Assembly (NCBI GenBank): GCA_020796225.1
Contig: CM036775.1
Location: forward strand, 15,328,875 to 15,392,874
Source: Arion vulgaris
Taxonomy: Eukaryota > Mollusca > Gastropoda > Stylommatophora > Arionidae
Length of the DNA: 64,000 nt
Reading direction: 5' to 3'
The notes beneath the pieces were generated by a model. The model was given only the letters and a program-made list of their open reading frames with translations. It was not told the origin of the DNA and ran no database searches. The translations under genes were made by a program, and so were the position numbers. Position 1 is the first letter of the stretch, and every line of letters begins with the position of its first letter. Below are positions 33,701 through 37,842 of this stretch, piece after piece.

Positions 33701-33812
33701 AGTAGTAACGCTCTCACACCGTGACAGTAAACTACTAAAACCAAAATATGATGACAAACAGTAAACTGTAAACACATGACATGATGAATATATGATGTTG
33801 ATTACCTGTCAT
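6726..33812 (-). CDS. GTF2H3: General transcription factor IIH subunit 3 (TFIIH p34), 12 coding exons
   Basis: Known role of the family: p34 is a core TFIIH subunit in the nucleus, pairing with p44 in transcription initiation by RNA polymerase II and in nucleotide excision repair. Seen: joining 33812-33806, 32023-31941, 28807-28701, 26565-26435, 25090-25004, 22377-22319, 16819-16745, 15774-15721, 12310-12242, 10886-10751, 8906-8870 and 6783-6726 gives 903 nt, 300 codons plus TGA; human p34 is about 308 residues. Every junction has GT and AG and the phases agree. The N-terminal von Willebrand A-like fold starts with [14 protein letters not shown]; the C-terminal C4 zinc region has CFC, CSVC and CSTC pairs; the end is lysine-rich (QIKKKKRA). 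The start (ATG ACA G|gt at 33812) is the least certain part. Introns are filled with LINEs, SINEs and minisatellites. Divergent neighbour: the HSD17B14-like gene from 37750. Confidence 0.95.
6825..7295 (+). mobile_element. LINE-D 3' RT fragment
   Basis: Same as 19030-19830: ACATACGGATGCGAGTCATG, a [24 protein letters not shown] stretch, then FFGHVMRGG and the tail CACCTGATGATGATGATG. Confidence 0.75.
7310..7575 (-). mobile_element. LINE-H 3' end fragment
   Basis: Near-identical to 20215-20480 (CAGCGATCTCTGGT, GGACAGTCTTGCAGGA), reverse of the zinc-knuckle end seen at 456-659. Confidence 0.7.
7660..8045 (-). mobile_element. LINE-I RNase H end
   Basis: Minus strand reads [20 protein letters not shown] then [20 protein letters not shown] and [20 protein letters not shown]. 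The GHSGVxxNExxD motif is RNase H; the active Asp context reads ERVD. Confidence 0.78.
8190..8640 (-). mobile_element. SINE-1 copy split by another SINE
   Basis: Left part 8190-8307 and right part 8584-8640 are one SINE-1; between them lies 8308-8583. The break duplicates ACATCCGATTTCT. Confidence 0.8.
8308..8583 (+). mobile_element. SINE-6: tRNA-derived SINE nested in SINE-1
   Basis: Head GAGAGCCGCTGTAGCGTAGT with A-box-like TAGCGTAGTTG and B-box-like GGGTTCAGCTCC, then a body, then a T-rich end. Flanked by 13-bp duplication at 8295-8307 and 8584-8596. Confidence 0.82.
8640..8822 (+). mobile_element. LINE-K 3' end with (ATAAC)n tail
   Basis: Matches the reverse of 61655-61900 (CGTCTTCGTGGTAGAGAGAG) and ends CATAACATAACATAACC. 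Confidence 0.7.
8870..8906 (-). CDS. GTF2H3: GTF2H3 coding exon 11 (zinc region, part 2)
   Basis: A 37-nt microexon between acceptor TATTTCCAG and donor GTAAGT. Encodes [12 protein letters not shown] plus two bases of Gln; human IFCNFSPICTTC. Carries the last cysteine pair of the zinc region. Confidence 0.94.
8961..9223. mobile_element. Short TIR element (TA-flanked MITE), copy 2
   Basis: Ends TACAGGGTGTTCAAGATTAA and CTTGAACATCCTGTA. Inverted relative to 4741-5000. Confidence 0.78.
9260..9880 (+). mobile_element. LINE-C 3' RT fragment
   Basis: Broken frames read [20 protein letters not shown] near 9430, typical of the end of the RT/thumb region, then a basic stretch and TTGATGATGATG. Copy at 46540-46985. 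Confidence 0.75.
9920..10310 (-). mobile_element. LINE-L RNase H end
   Basis: Minus strand reads [20 protein letters not shown] then [23 protein letters not shown]..xNxRADRLA is the RNase H signature. Copies at 11900-12170, 62425-62800 and, reversed, 36850-37430. Confidence 0.75.
10318..10424 (-). mobile_element. TTAA-ended MITE
   Basis: Minus strand starts TTAACTCGTAGTGAACCAGG and ends GGTTTAA; homologous to 57463-57552 and to the ends of 27974-28119. Confidence 0.6.
10456..10700 (-). mobile_element. SINE-1 copy
   Basis: TTCTTCTTCTTCGAATGC at the tail, then ACTAGGGTAGCTTCCCTAGG and CTCTTACGACATG. Lies just downstream of GTF2H3 exon 10. Confidence 0.75.
10751..10886 (-). CDS. GTF2H3: GTF2H3 coding exon 10 (zinc region, part 1)
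   Basis: 136 nt between acceptor TATGTTCCAG and donor GTAAGT. Encodes [13 protein letters not shown], then [20 protein letters not shown] and SVCLS, the first two cysteine pairs of the p34 C4 zinc region. Phase out 1. Confidence 0.96.
11020..11245 (-). mobile_element. LINE-G tail fragment
   Basis: Minus strand frames give [13 protein letters not shown] and [12 protein letters not shown] pieces, typical of the ORF2 end. Related to 21170-21425 and 57930-58650. Confidence 0.5.
11318..11894. repeat. 29-bp minisatellite, about 19.5 copies
   Basis: Unit CAAACTATAACTTCAGATAA plus ATATATAAC; variants differ at AACC versus AGAC and in ATATAT/TGTAT. In intron 9 of GTF2H3. Confidence 0.95.
11900..12170 (-). 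mobile_element. LINE-L RNase H end fragment
   Basis: Minus strand reads [20 protein letters not shown] then [10 protein letters not shown]; same as 9920-10310. Confidence 0.68.
12242..12310 (-). CDS. GTF2H3: GTF2H3 coding exon 9
   Basis: 69 nt (23 codons) between acceptor TTTCTTTAG and donor GTAAAA. Encodes [16 protein letters not shown] then GLLQYLT; human has [23 protein letters not shown]. An antisense LINE fragment begins close upstream of the acceptor. Confidence 0.95.
12323..12950 (+). mobile_element. LINE-F 3' RT fragment
   Basis: Frames read [20 protein letters not shown], then pieces such as [14 protein letters not shown] and [13 protein letters not shown]. Begins just above the acceptor of GTF2H3 exon 9. 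Confidence 0.72.
13010..13137 (-). mobile_element. LINE-D tail fragment
   Basis: Reverse of the LINE-D end: CATCATCATCAGATGCCGTG, then GGATCTCTACAAA and TGTTTGCTATCAACTCAGAT. It meets the SINE-2 head at 13140. Confidence 0.6.
13140..13730 (+). mobile_element. SINE-2 head joined to a LINE 3' end
   Basis: Head CCCGAGTGGTTACCGGGCC and GTCGTAAGAGGCGACTAAGG (13145-13260) continues without the usual SINE-2 body into CTAACCCAAAACAATTGATT and a coding tail. The tail reads [17 protein letters not shown] then [19 protein letters not shown]. The same joint occurs reversed at 52130-52635. The segment CTGAGGCAGACGGCTG occurs twice here. Confidence 0.68.
13740..14010 (-). mobile_element. LINE-D 3' fragment
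   Basis: Reverse of 19480-19740: CCCGAAAAATGATGACTGCC and TTGATCTCATTCAACACCTC. Confidence 0.7.
14030..14395 (+). mobile_element. LINE-A 3' RT fragment
   Basis: Reads [20 protein letters not shown] then [15 protein letters not shown]. 14405-14560 is a weak reversed SINE-2-like stretch (GTTCTTATCTACCAACTTGA); 14560-14775 shows nothing clear. Confidence 0.7.
14776..14993 (-). mobile_element. SINE-3 copy
   Basis: Plus strand AGATCCAGAAGCACTTGAGC through to ACGAACACGCTGGGCAGG; reversed head has B-box-like GGTTCAATTCG. Confidence 0.75.
15163..15711. repeat. 36-bp minisatellite, about 15 copies
   Basis: Unit GATAGAAGAAATAATGAAGT plus TATTGATCTAGTCTGT. Drifts along the array (GATAG to AATAG, TATT to TGTT). 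It stops about 10 nt from the 5' splice site of GTF2H3 exon 8. Confidence 0.95.
15721..15774 (-). CDS. GTF2H3: GTF2H3 coding exon 8
   Basis: 54 nt (18 codons) between acceptor TTCAACAG and donor GTAAAT. Encodes [18 protein letters not shown], nearly identical to human NILIDACVLDSDSGLLQQ. A 36-bp minisatellite starts about 10 nt past its 5' splice site. Confidence 0.96.
15835..16340 (+). mobile_element. LINE-F 3' RT fragment
   Basis: Reads [20 protein letters not shown] then [12 protein letters not shown], and [20 protein letters not shown]. Ends GAGTTGAGAGAAATAAGTAA. Confidence 0.75.
16350..16722 (+). mobile_element. LINE-B 3' RT fragment
   Basis: Near-identical to 50850-51210 with small deletions. 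Ends about 22 nt before the donor of GTF2H3 exon 7. Confidence 0.75.
16745..16819 (-). CDS. GTF2H3: GTF2H3 coding exon 7
   Basis: 75 nt (25 codons) between acceptor TGTCCCCAG and donor GTAAGT. Encodes [20 protein letters not shown] then TAQKQ; human has [22 protein letters not shown]. The exon sits between two LINE fragments that end or start within about 25 nt of it. Confidence 0.95.
16832..17700 (+). mobile_element. LINE-E 3' RT fragment with own tail inserted
   Basis: Reads [40 protein letters not shown], then [20 protein letters not shown] and [15 protein letters not shown]. Ends CGGTAGCAGTGTGACAACA. At 17203-17253 the same tail plus (GAA)n lies inside the reading frame. Start is 13 nt above GTF2H3 exon 7. 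Confidence 0.8.
17935..18212 (+). mobile_element. SINE-1 copy, near full length
   Basis: CCCGTGTGGTGCCGGGCCC, GTCGTAAGAGGCGCCTGATG, GGCCTACTTGTAGGCGCATA, CAAAGAAGAAG tail. 18215-18440 continues with an unassigned LINE-tail-like stretch on the minus strand. Confidence 0.78.
18552..18800 (+). mobile_element. SINE-4 copy, best preserved
   Basis: GGTCTCTGTGGATAAGTGGT (A-box-like), GTGGGTTCGAGTCCGGACC (B box), body GGAGCTACGGAGTTCGTGC. A tRNA-derived head; no CCA-ready acceptor stem, so not a tRNA gene. Confidence 0.78.
19030..19830 (+). mobile_element. LINE-D 3' RT fragment, longest copy
   Basis: Reads [40 protein letters not shown], then [12 protein letters not shown], then broken frames to [10 protein letters not shown] and CACCTGATGATGATGATG. 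Palm motifs lost to 5' truncation. Confidence 0.8.
20215..20930 (-). mobile_element. LINE-H 3' end: RNase H and knuckle
   Basis: Minus strand reads [16 protein letters not shown] (second RNase H Asp), [20 protein letters not shown] (third), then a tail with [15 protein letters not shown] pieces. Best copy of this family here. 20930-21165 has no clear assignment. Confidence 0.82.
21170..21425 (-). mobile_element. LINE-G tail fragment
   Basis: Reverse of an ORF2 end; TCTTTTGGATGATGTCACTC and CAGGATATCTTGAGATTCC resemble the 57.9-58.6 kb copy in layout. Confidence 0.45.
21435..21660 (-). mobile_element. Diverged SINE-4 copy
   Basis: CTGCAGAAATGGCAGAC, GTAGCTCCAGCAACAATCC and TTTCCCAGAGATCCCTG match the SINE-4 body reversed. 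21860-21965 and 26260-26375 share GATCTTCCTGTGTAAGAG and a GGTTACTC..GTGCAATGATGATGG motif (unassigned SINE-like). Confidence 0.55.
21988..22190 (+). mobile_element. SINE-3 copy, near full length
   Basis: GCCCAGCGTGTTCGTAGCGC (A-box-like), GTGCGGGTTCAACTCCGCGG (B-box-like), TTTCAGCTTAAGTGCTTCTC and poly(A). tRNA-derived. Confidence 0.8.
22319..22377 (-). CDS. GTF2H3: GTF2H3 coding exon 6
   Basis: 59 nt, encoding (Y)[19 protein letters not shown], collinear with human [20 protein letters not shown] without gaps. The acceptor is ATGATGAAG with no pyrimidine tract, preceded by CTTTAAC, as in minor-spliceosome introns. The donor is standard GTAAGT. Confidence 0.9.
22430..22600 (-). mobile_element. 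LINE-G-like tail fragment
   Basis: Reversed frames give an ORF2 end like [16 protein letters not shown]; 60 nt above GTF2H3 exon 6. Confidence 0.45.
22635..22850 (-). mobile_element. SINE-3 copy
   Basis: CGATCCAGAAGCACTTGAGC to ACGAACACGCTGGGCAGATG, with reversed B box GGTTCAATTCC. Confidence 0.78.
22985..23680 (-). mobile_element. LINE-D tail split by SINE-2
   Basis: Minus strand reads [20 protein letters not shown] and [17 protein letters not shown] in the 22985-23194 part; 23510-23680 continues the same element. SINE-2 (23239-23496) lies between copies of ACCAAATGTTCT. Confidence 0.72.
23239..23496 (-). mobile_element. SINE-2 copy, full length, with 12-bp duplication
   Basis: CTTCTTCTTCTTCTTTGCGT at the tail and GGTAACCACTCGGG at the head. 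Duplications ACCAAATGTTCT at 23227-23238 and 23497-23508. Confidence 0.85.
23685..23935 (-). mobile_element. SINE-1 copy
   Basis: TTCTTCTTCGAACGCTCCAT, GTAGGCCAGCACATCAG, then a partly duplicated ACATCTGGTTTCTGCATGC segment. Confidence 0.7.
23950..24190 (-). mobile_element. LINE RT finger-domain remnant
   Basis: Minus strand reads [20 protein letters not shown] then [13 protein letters not shown], like the conserved RT segment that precedes the palm (Y-R-P-I-S-L-T..K-L-L-E..). Family unclear. Confidence 0.6.
24245..24740 (+). mobile_element. LINE tail split by SINE-1
   Basis: 24245-24335 (CACATCAAG-like WFGHASRLP region) and 24591-24740 (GGACAACCACGTAAACAATG) are one ORF2 end. Between them is SINE-1 (about 24340-24590), flanked by AGATACAAWGG-like repeats. 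24785-24940 is a reversed SINE-5-like piece. Confidence 0.65.
25004..25090 (-). CDS. GTF2H3: GTF2H3 coding exon 5 (ends at U12-type donor)
   Basis: 87 nt after acceptor TTTTTCAG. Encodes [20 protein letters not shown] and then GAMCMALC, matching human TETLLAGSLAKALC. The frame would meet TAA 19 nt past the exon end if read on; ending at T before GTATCCTTTT removes the stop and gives Tyr with AT of exon 6. GTATCCTTT equals the minor-class donor consensus. Confidence 0.9.
25205..26190 (+). mobile_element. RTE-like LINE: linker and RT N-terminal half
   Basis: Reads [20 protein letters not shown], then [51 protein letters not shown], and AFIDQEKAL (palm motif A, normally DxxKAFD). Frames broken at least four times. 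The only sizeable piece of the RT N-terminal half in the window. Confidence 0.85.
26435..26565 (-). CDS. GTF2H3: GTF2H3 coding exon 4
   Basis: 131 nt between acceptor TCTCGGTAG and donor GTAACG. Encodes [10 protein letters not shown], then [17 protein letters not shown] and LAQLIAK, matching the human FLYPG and DGKYELL regions. Ends in phase 1 (G), joined to AC of exon 5 as Asp. Confidence 0.92.
26652..26910 (-). mobile_element. SINE-1 copy
   Basis: TTCTTCTTCGAACGCTTCAT to GAACCCCGGC, full layout. 26911-27190 shows nothing recognised. Confidence 0.75.
27195..27400 (-). mobile_element. LINE-L and LINE-G fragments
   Basis: GCTCAGTCTCCCATAGCAGA with GGTTCTCGTGGC match LINE-L; TTCCTGTTCTAGTGTTCTCC matches the LINE-G tail. 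Confidence 0.5.
27440..27740 (-). mobile_element. LINE-M 3' end with zinc knuckle
   Basis: Minus strand reads [20 protein letters not shown] then [20 protein letters not shown]: a CxxC..H..C knuckle. Copy at 51475-51708. 27740-27970 has no clear assignment. Confidence 0.7.
27974..28119. mobile_element. TTAA-ended fold-back MITE with two hairpins
   Basis: Ends TTAACTCTTAGTGGACCA and TGGTCCACTAAGAGTTAA are perfect inverted repeats. Inside, CGCCACGCTAAGTGGCG occurs at 27994-28010 and 28037-28053. Relatives at 10318, 55710 and 57463. Confidence 0.82.
28213..28332 (+). pseudogene. Short acidic ORF beside the TTAA MITE
   Basis: Reads [20 protein letters not shown] then [19 protein letters not shown] and a stop. 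Acidic, Ser/Asp-rich N-termini are common in piggyBac-type transposases, and TTAA ends lie 100 nt upstream, but no catalytic region is seen. Speculative. Confidence 0.3.
28701..28807 (-). CDS. GTF2H3: GTF2H3 coding exon 3
   Basis: 107 nt between acceptor CCGTAACAG and donor GTAATG. Encodes the stretch containing [15 protein letters not shown] and [13 protein letters not shown], collinear with human CIDAVMVLGNSHLFM and NKLAVIASHIQE. The last two bases AG join T of exon 4 to give Ser. Confidence 0.93.
28905..29228 (+). mobile_element. LINE-tail repeat broken by SINE-1
   Basis: GAAATATTGTCTATATATTC at 28930 as in 5800-5890, cut by SINE-1 (28970-29228: TATGTCGTAAGAGGCGACTC, GGCCTACTTGTAGGCGCATA). 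Confidence 0.7.
29229..29660. repeat. Four tandem copies (about 108-115 bp) of a LINE 3' segment
   Basis: ACTATATTTTGTAGCTCACA, TTTTATGTCGGGTGTT and CATTAGGCCAGTGAGATTGC recur near 29233, 29349, 29457 and 29572, with and without CCATCAAGTATA at the joint. Confidence 0.85.
29600..29840 (-). mobile_element. LINE 3' end with zinc knuckle
   Basis: Minus strand reads [20 protein letters not shown] then [16 protein letters not shown]. The 29.2-29.6 kb tandem repeat is the continuation of this end. 29840-30000 continues with unclear LINE sequence. Confidence 0.7.
30005..30410 (+). mobile_element. SINE-4 split by a LINE end with C2H2 finger
   Basis: Head GGTCTCTGTGGAGTAGAGGT (30000-30050) and tail AGTGATCGAACCATATAGGG (30345-30410) belong to SINE-4. 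Between copies of AACCGGTT lies a LINE end reading [14 protein letters not shown], then [21 protein letters not shown] short copy of that end is at 34115-34215. Confidence 0.65.
30719..30958. mobile_element. Unassigned 240-bp insertion in LINE-E
   Basis: Flanked by GAAAGTTGG and GAAAGTTGT. Contains ACCTCTGAAGTCGGCAAAGG as in SINE-5 and ends GATCGCAGAAGAAA as the LINE end near 670. Confidence 0.55.
31177..31773 (+). mobile_element. SINE-2 inside LINE-E, itself split by SINE-5
   Basis: Head CGCCCGAGTGGTTACCGGGG; body resumes at 31728. Target duplication AAGCTAYTAGAGC at 31164-31176 and 31774-31786. Confidence 0.87.
31390..31727 (+). mobile_element. SINE-5 (tRNA-like) nested in SINE-2
   Basis: GACTGCCTAGAGTAGTTGAT, A-box-like TAGTAGCTTGGC, B-box GGGTTCGAACC; ends in a 14-base A run. 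Flanked by AAGAGTGAT at 31381-31389 and 31728-31736. Reversed copy at 53880-54205. Confidence 0.87.
31941..32023 (-). CDS. GTF2H3: GTF2H3 coding exon 2
   Basis: 83 nt between acceptor TTCTTAG and donor GTAAGC. Encodes [19 protein letters not shown] and on to VVNEQ, the opening beta strand of the p34 vWA-like domain with the conserved D-x-N-P-x-W-W-G. Phase in 1, phase out 0. Confidence 0.93.
32083..32205. repeat. About 26-bp minisatellite, 4-5 copies
   Basis: Unit AACTGGAAAACAGGTTAAAA plus TTTAA. In GTF2H3 intron 1, next to exon 2. Confidence 0.85.
32210..32425 (-). mobile_element. SINE-1 copy
   Basis: CTTCTTCGAACGCTCCATAT, GTAGGCCAGCACATCCGG, CTCTTACGACATGCC. Followed to 32660 by a LINE-L-like reversed end (TCATCTAAATGGCAGC). 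Confidence 0.72.
32665..32910. repeat. Imperfect 30-45-bp tandem repeat, about 7 units
   Basis: Units built from ACTATTAGACAGACTAGGCA and GTGCTGGTGC variants, of uneven length. 32911-33165 shows nothing recognised. Confidence 0.8.
33170..33300 (+). mobile_element. LINE-E fragment
   Basis: TTACCAACAATTCCAGAAAA, ACCAACATCAGCATAA and AAAGAATGAAGTGGTTCG match 17330-17440. Confidence 0.65.
33451..33533. repeat. Long inverted repeat in GTF2H3 intron 1
   Basis: Arms ATTTACCTTGTTTTCATGCA..ACAACAAT (33451-33484) and its complement (33501-33533), about 33 bp with a 16-nt loop. Fold-back MITE or hairpin; no target duplication identified. Confidence 0.85.
33806..33812 (-). CDS. GTF2H3: GTF2H3 coding exon 1 (start codon)
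   Basis: Seven coding bases, ATG ACA G, followed by donor GTAATC. The trailing G joins AC of exon 2 to give Asp, so the protein would begin [10 protein letters not shown]. Chosen because it is the nearest upstream ATG with a donor in the required phase 1; a 5' UTR would lie above 33812. Another first exon is possible. Confidence 0.55.
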
Positions 33813-34451
33813 ATTTAAAAGGCTGGGAATTTATATGCAAAGTAGCAACCGTTGTCTGGTAAAAATTGTATTGTCTATAAAATATTAAAAATAGCCCCAT
33901 ACAAACTTTCCACATTTCTGTTTTTAAAATTGATTGAGATTTTTTGGTTTTTAAATTATATAAAGTTAATACGCAGACATTTTGCTAAAACGGATTGGCT
34001 TCAATTTTCGACAAATGTAATTTATTTTGAAAATCGTATGTTTTGTTTTTCGCTTTTCTTTTCACCCCCTAATCCCTGCCTTCTGATTGTATTATTTATT
34101 TATCAGTGTTTTTTCCTCTGCAGTAGAACCGTATGGGGCCACTAGTCATCTACCACCGAAAATAGTCAACTCACCCCTTGGGATGAAAATTTGTGTGGTC
34201 ATCATCACCCGTGATGGTCAGCATCAGTGAATCGTGTTTAGTTGCTATTTTTTTAAAAAACAGATCCAACGATGTGAAAAATCCATTCATATTCTAGAGT
34301 AGCTTTTCTGAAGAAGTATTTACTTTGAATTTTTACCATTGTCCCCAAACACTGAATGATGCAATAAAAAAAAACAGACATTGTTATTGCACAAAAGTGG
34401 GAGTGAAACGATGTTATGAATAGGGATATATTTTGGAATCAAAAACTTTTG
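33813..34451. other. Upstream side of GTF2H3; no promoter element recognised
   Basis: AT-rich. No TATA-like box, initiator or CpG-rich stretch can be defended. Contains a 100-nt copy (34115-34215) of the LINE end at 30255-30345 (CACTAGTCATCTAC, GAAAATTTGTGTGGTCATCA). Confidence 0.4.
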
Positions 34452-36775
34452 ATTGGCAAAACACGTAATTACAAAGTACTGGTTTTCAAATTACAAAAAC
34501 AATGACAAATACAGCAACGTTTAAACAAGGCCTTTTTATCAAGCAAACGAAAAAACGGGAGTGAAAATTTAAAAAACGGGAGGAAAATTTTGGGACTGCT
34601 CCACCCAAAACGCCTTTGGCAGTTAACATGTCACCGTCGGAGTTTCGGCTCATCACCCCTCCGTCGACGTGATGGCATTGTTATCAAACCCCCCGAAAAA
34701 GGCGGAGCTATAGTCGTCTGGAGCAAAGATCTTTACCTTGGGGAAGGTCCCAACGCGTGACACCGTTTTATAAAACCAGCCCTACATGTCACTCAGTCTA
34801 ATAATAATAAGGTTCTGTCATTAAGAACTTAATTTGAACGACCTTCCATCCAGTCATCATCACTCTGTGTGATCGATAGCTTTTTGGGGAAACCCGCCTT
34901 TATATGCTCCCAAAATTCATAAACTCCACAATCCCGGTAGGCCTATCGTTTCTGTTTGCTCCTGCCCTACGGAACACATCTCCGAATTCCTTGATAGCAT
35001 CTTTAACCCCAAAGTCCCCACACTCCCGTCATTTTTGAAGGATACAAACCACGCTTGTCTGTCTTTTCTACCATTGAGTTGACCCCGAAACCCCCGTCTC
35101 TTCCTCCTTGATGTGTGCTCTTTTACATTCTTCCTATCCTGACCCCTTTTAAAGCTCTCCAGTTCTTTCTCAATAGGAGAACTAACCCCTTTGTGTCAAC
35201 TTCTGCTCTCCCTTGTCTTGCGGAACTAGTTCTCCTCTTAACCCCTTTTCAGTTTAATGACCAATTTTTTAGCAGACGGGGGGTTCCATGGGTACTAAAA
35301 GGACCTAGTTATGCTTGTCTTTTCATGGGCTATCTTAAACCCTAGTATGGACTACATATGAGGGCCCCCCTTCCGTCTGTCTTCACAGATACATTGATGC
35401 TGTATTGGCACCCTATATGCCGGGCCGATTTGTCACGCTTCATTAATTTCATTAATTTTTCAACCCTTCTATTCGTTTTTTTCCCACATCTCCACTACTT
35501 GTGTCAACTTTCTTGACATTACTATCCCTTACGCCTACCCCTATCTATACATCGTTATTACAAGCCTACTGATGCAATATTTTTCTCCCATACTTCTTCC
35601 CACCCCGGGGTTGTCGTGCTTTTTGCCATTCTCCAGCTCTTACCCCTTTCGCCTTTTTAGTGAGGACGATGTTTTTCTTGAAATCCGGAGGATTTCTTTC
35701 GTACCCCTATACCCGGAGAGGGTGCTTGTCTCGGCTATGCATCGAGTTCGAAAATCACTGCCAGCGGCCCTTACCAGTCAGCATAGGATATAACTCTGAC
35801 GAGAAACTTATCTTAACTTACCATCCCCATAGTTCCGGGAAAAAATGTTTTATTCCGTCATTGTCTCTCCTTAGATCAGATCCTGAGCCCCGTTCTGTTT
35901 TCCCCCAACTATCCTTTGGTGTCTTACAGACGGGACAAAGTCTTAAGGATATGTTGGTACACATCCCAAGTCAATACCCTGCTCATTTTGGCCCCGTCAG
36001 GTGGTCGTGGGCTTGCAACCGTGCTTATGTATGACGGTACTGTATTTTTTCCTTTAGGCACTTTTCTTATTAAATGGGTTCTGCGAGTCCCGTAATCTTT
36101 CTTGCTATTATTTGTAACGGTGTAAAACATATCGGGAGACAGGCAAGAGGCTCAGTGCCCGTTCGCCCCCCTTACGCGACATACGCCAATGCTCTGGCCC
36201 CTGTAGCCACCCATTTAAAACACTGGCCATTTGGTGCTCGATGTCAGGTCACAGCCACCCGATCATGTTCTCGGATGATCGCGTCGATTTGCTCTGGAGA
36301 ATCGGTTGATTTTTTTTATGGTACCTTGCGACCACGGGGGCTCAACTATTACATTCTTATGCTTTTTAGTACTTTCTCTTCCCATGCTTTTTAATCTATT
36401 TATATTTTCATTATTCTGTTATATTCCATTCTTATGCTTCTTAGTACTTTCTTTCCCCTGCTTTGTAATCTATAGGGTATATGTTGCATGTATTCAAGTT
36501 ATATATTTACTAGATGTTTCATTGTTTCTTTTCCTTTCTATTTCTAGTTTTTATGTGTGTTTTTGTGTTACATTTATTTCGTTATTCGTTTTTATTCCAG
36601 ATTTTCCTTAGATACGTTTGTATTTGGTCGTCCATTTGTTTTTCTTTTTTAATTTTACTCCTGTTTGTTCTTTTTGCTTGATAAAGGCCTTGTTGGTCGA
36701 AACGTTGCTTTATTTTGTCATTGTTTTTGTAATTTGAAAACAAAGTATTTTTAATACGTGTTTATGAATGGGGGA
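34452..36775 (+). mobile_element. Penelope-like element (RT plus GIY-YIG endonuclease), decayed
   Basis: Not a gene of the host. RT remnants in order: IVIKPPEKGGAIVVW near 34680, then PSYACLFMGYLKP near 35310 preceded by a run like LAELVLLLTPFQFNDQF. LTYHPHSSGK near 35815 and LKDMLVHIPSQ near 35945 are linker motifs typical of these elements. A GIY-YIG part near 36090-36340 is broken (YIGETG-like), ending YGTLRPRGLN. The ends 34452-34555 and 36676-36768 are inverted copies of a terminal sequence with GATAAAGGCC and GAAACGTTG. Frames are broken throughout. It lies between the two divergent genes. Confidence 0.88.
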
Positions 36776-36849
36776 AGATATATTCTACATGCTGATAAGT
36801 TCATATTAGATTTCTCCGCTAAGAGGTGTCAAGTTTGTCAAAAAGTATC

Positions 36850-37430
36850 CCCCCGTGTTGTTTAATATTTACACAGCAAATGGCTTGGGTTTCTTGGCTA
36901 ATGCATAAGGGTTGTTACGGAAGTGGGACATGGACAACTACTTCTAGTAGAGGATGGAGGTTGGGCGTTATTGCCCCTCCATTGGCCTCTGGACTTCTTT
37001 TTGGGGGGCCGTTGTTGTTCGGGGCTTCAGTCGTTGCTTCACAAAACCCAGAAGGTTTGTTTCGTATGAGTGGATGTCGTTTTAAAAGTTTCTAACCTCC
37101 AGAGGCTTACATGGATATACTTCCTGGGCGGGGGGGGTTTTTACGGTAATGAGAGGGCTTGATCCGCATCGTTTGTTGGGGAGTTGAAGATGGAAAAGGG
37201 GGGATGTTCTTGGTCTCCGCGACTGTCTGTTAGAGGACACTAAAATCATTTGAATCGATCAAGCGATTTAGGCAGTTTGGAGTTACCCATTGTACGTCAA
37301 CTGGATGTCTGAGAGGCAGAGTGAGAGGTGTGTTTAATCAGTGACCCCGGGAACCCATCAGTATGCTTTTGATATCTTTTGGGGGGAGACGGCCCCTGGG
37401 TCTGCCCGGAGTGCAATGACATCGTTTAGA
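36850..37430 (+). mobile_element. LINE-L RNase H fragment, damaged
   Basis: The 37200-37430 part is the reverse of 9930-10200 (GACTGTCTGTTAGAGGACAC, GGTCTGCCCGGAGTGCAATG); upstream frames look like an RNase H start but are broken. Lies about 320 nt upstream of the HSD17B14-like start codon. Confidence 0.6.
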
Positions 37431-37749
37431 ACCAAAAACCCATAACTTTTTTTTTGATTCGACTAAACTAAATAAACTAAACACTCCTCTCCACATTGTT
37501 TAATGGCCCATTTTCTTTTTTGGTTAAATTTAAAAGCACTCATGTCACTATTCCCGTTTAACTCCTGTCCTAATACATGTTTTTTATATTCTTTCCCCCC
37601 AATGTCGTTATTTGTAATTTTTTTTTTTTGGGTTATCTCTAGACATAAGTGTAGAAGCCCTTTTTAACTGGGGCGGAACTGTATCAAAATCCCCCCAAAT
37701 TATGATACAAAAAAAACGCGTTAAAGTATTTGTGACCATTCGGGACAAG

Positions 37750-37842
37750 ATGGGGGAAAAATGCAAAGCTCTGAGATACAAAGATCGAGTTACGATTGTC
37801 ACAGGAGGGCTTCAGGCTTGGGCTTAATCGTTAAATTTTTTG
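37750..37842 (+). CDS. HSD17B14: HSD17B14-like exon 1 (start, cofactor-binding loop), damaged
   Basis: ATG at 37750 in context ACAAGATGG opens MGEKCKALRYKDRVTIVTGG; human has RYAGKVVVVTGG. After 37809 the frame slips; the second frame gives SGLGLIVKFF, the rest of the glycine-rich loop. The expected donor is GGAGAT rather than GT. About 4 nt appear lost against the family. Confidence 0.8.

Noticed and set aside
36306..36611. Hydrophobic plus-strand ORF of 101 codons
   Set aside because: T-rich tail of the Penelope-like element; Phe/Leu content comes from base composition.
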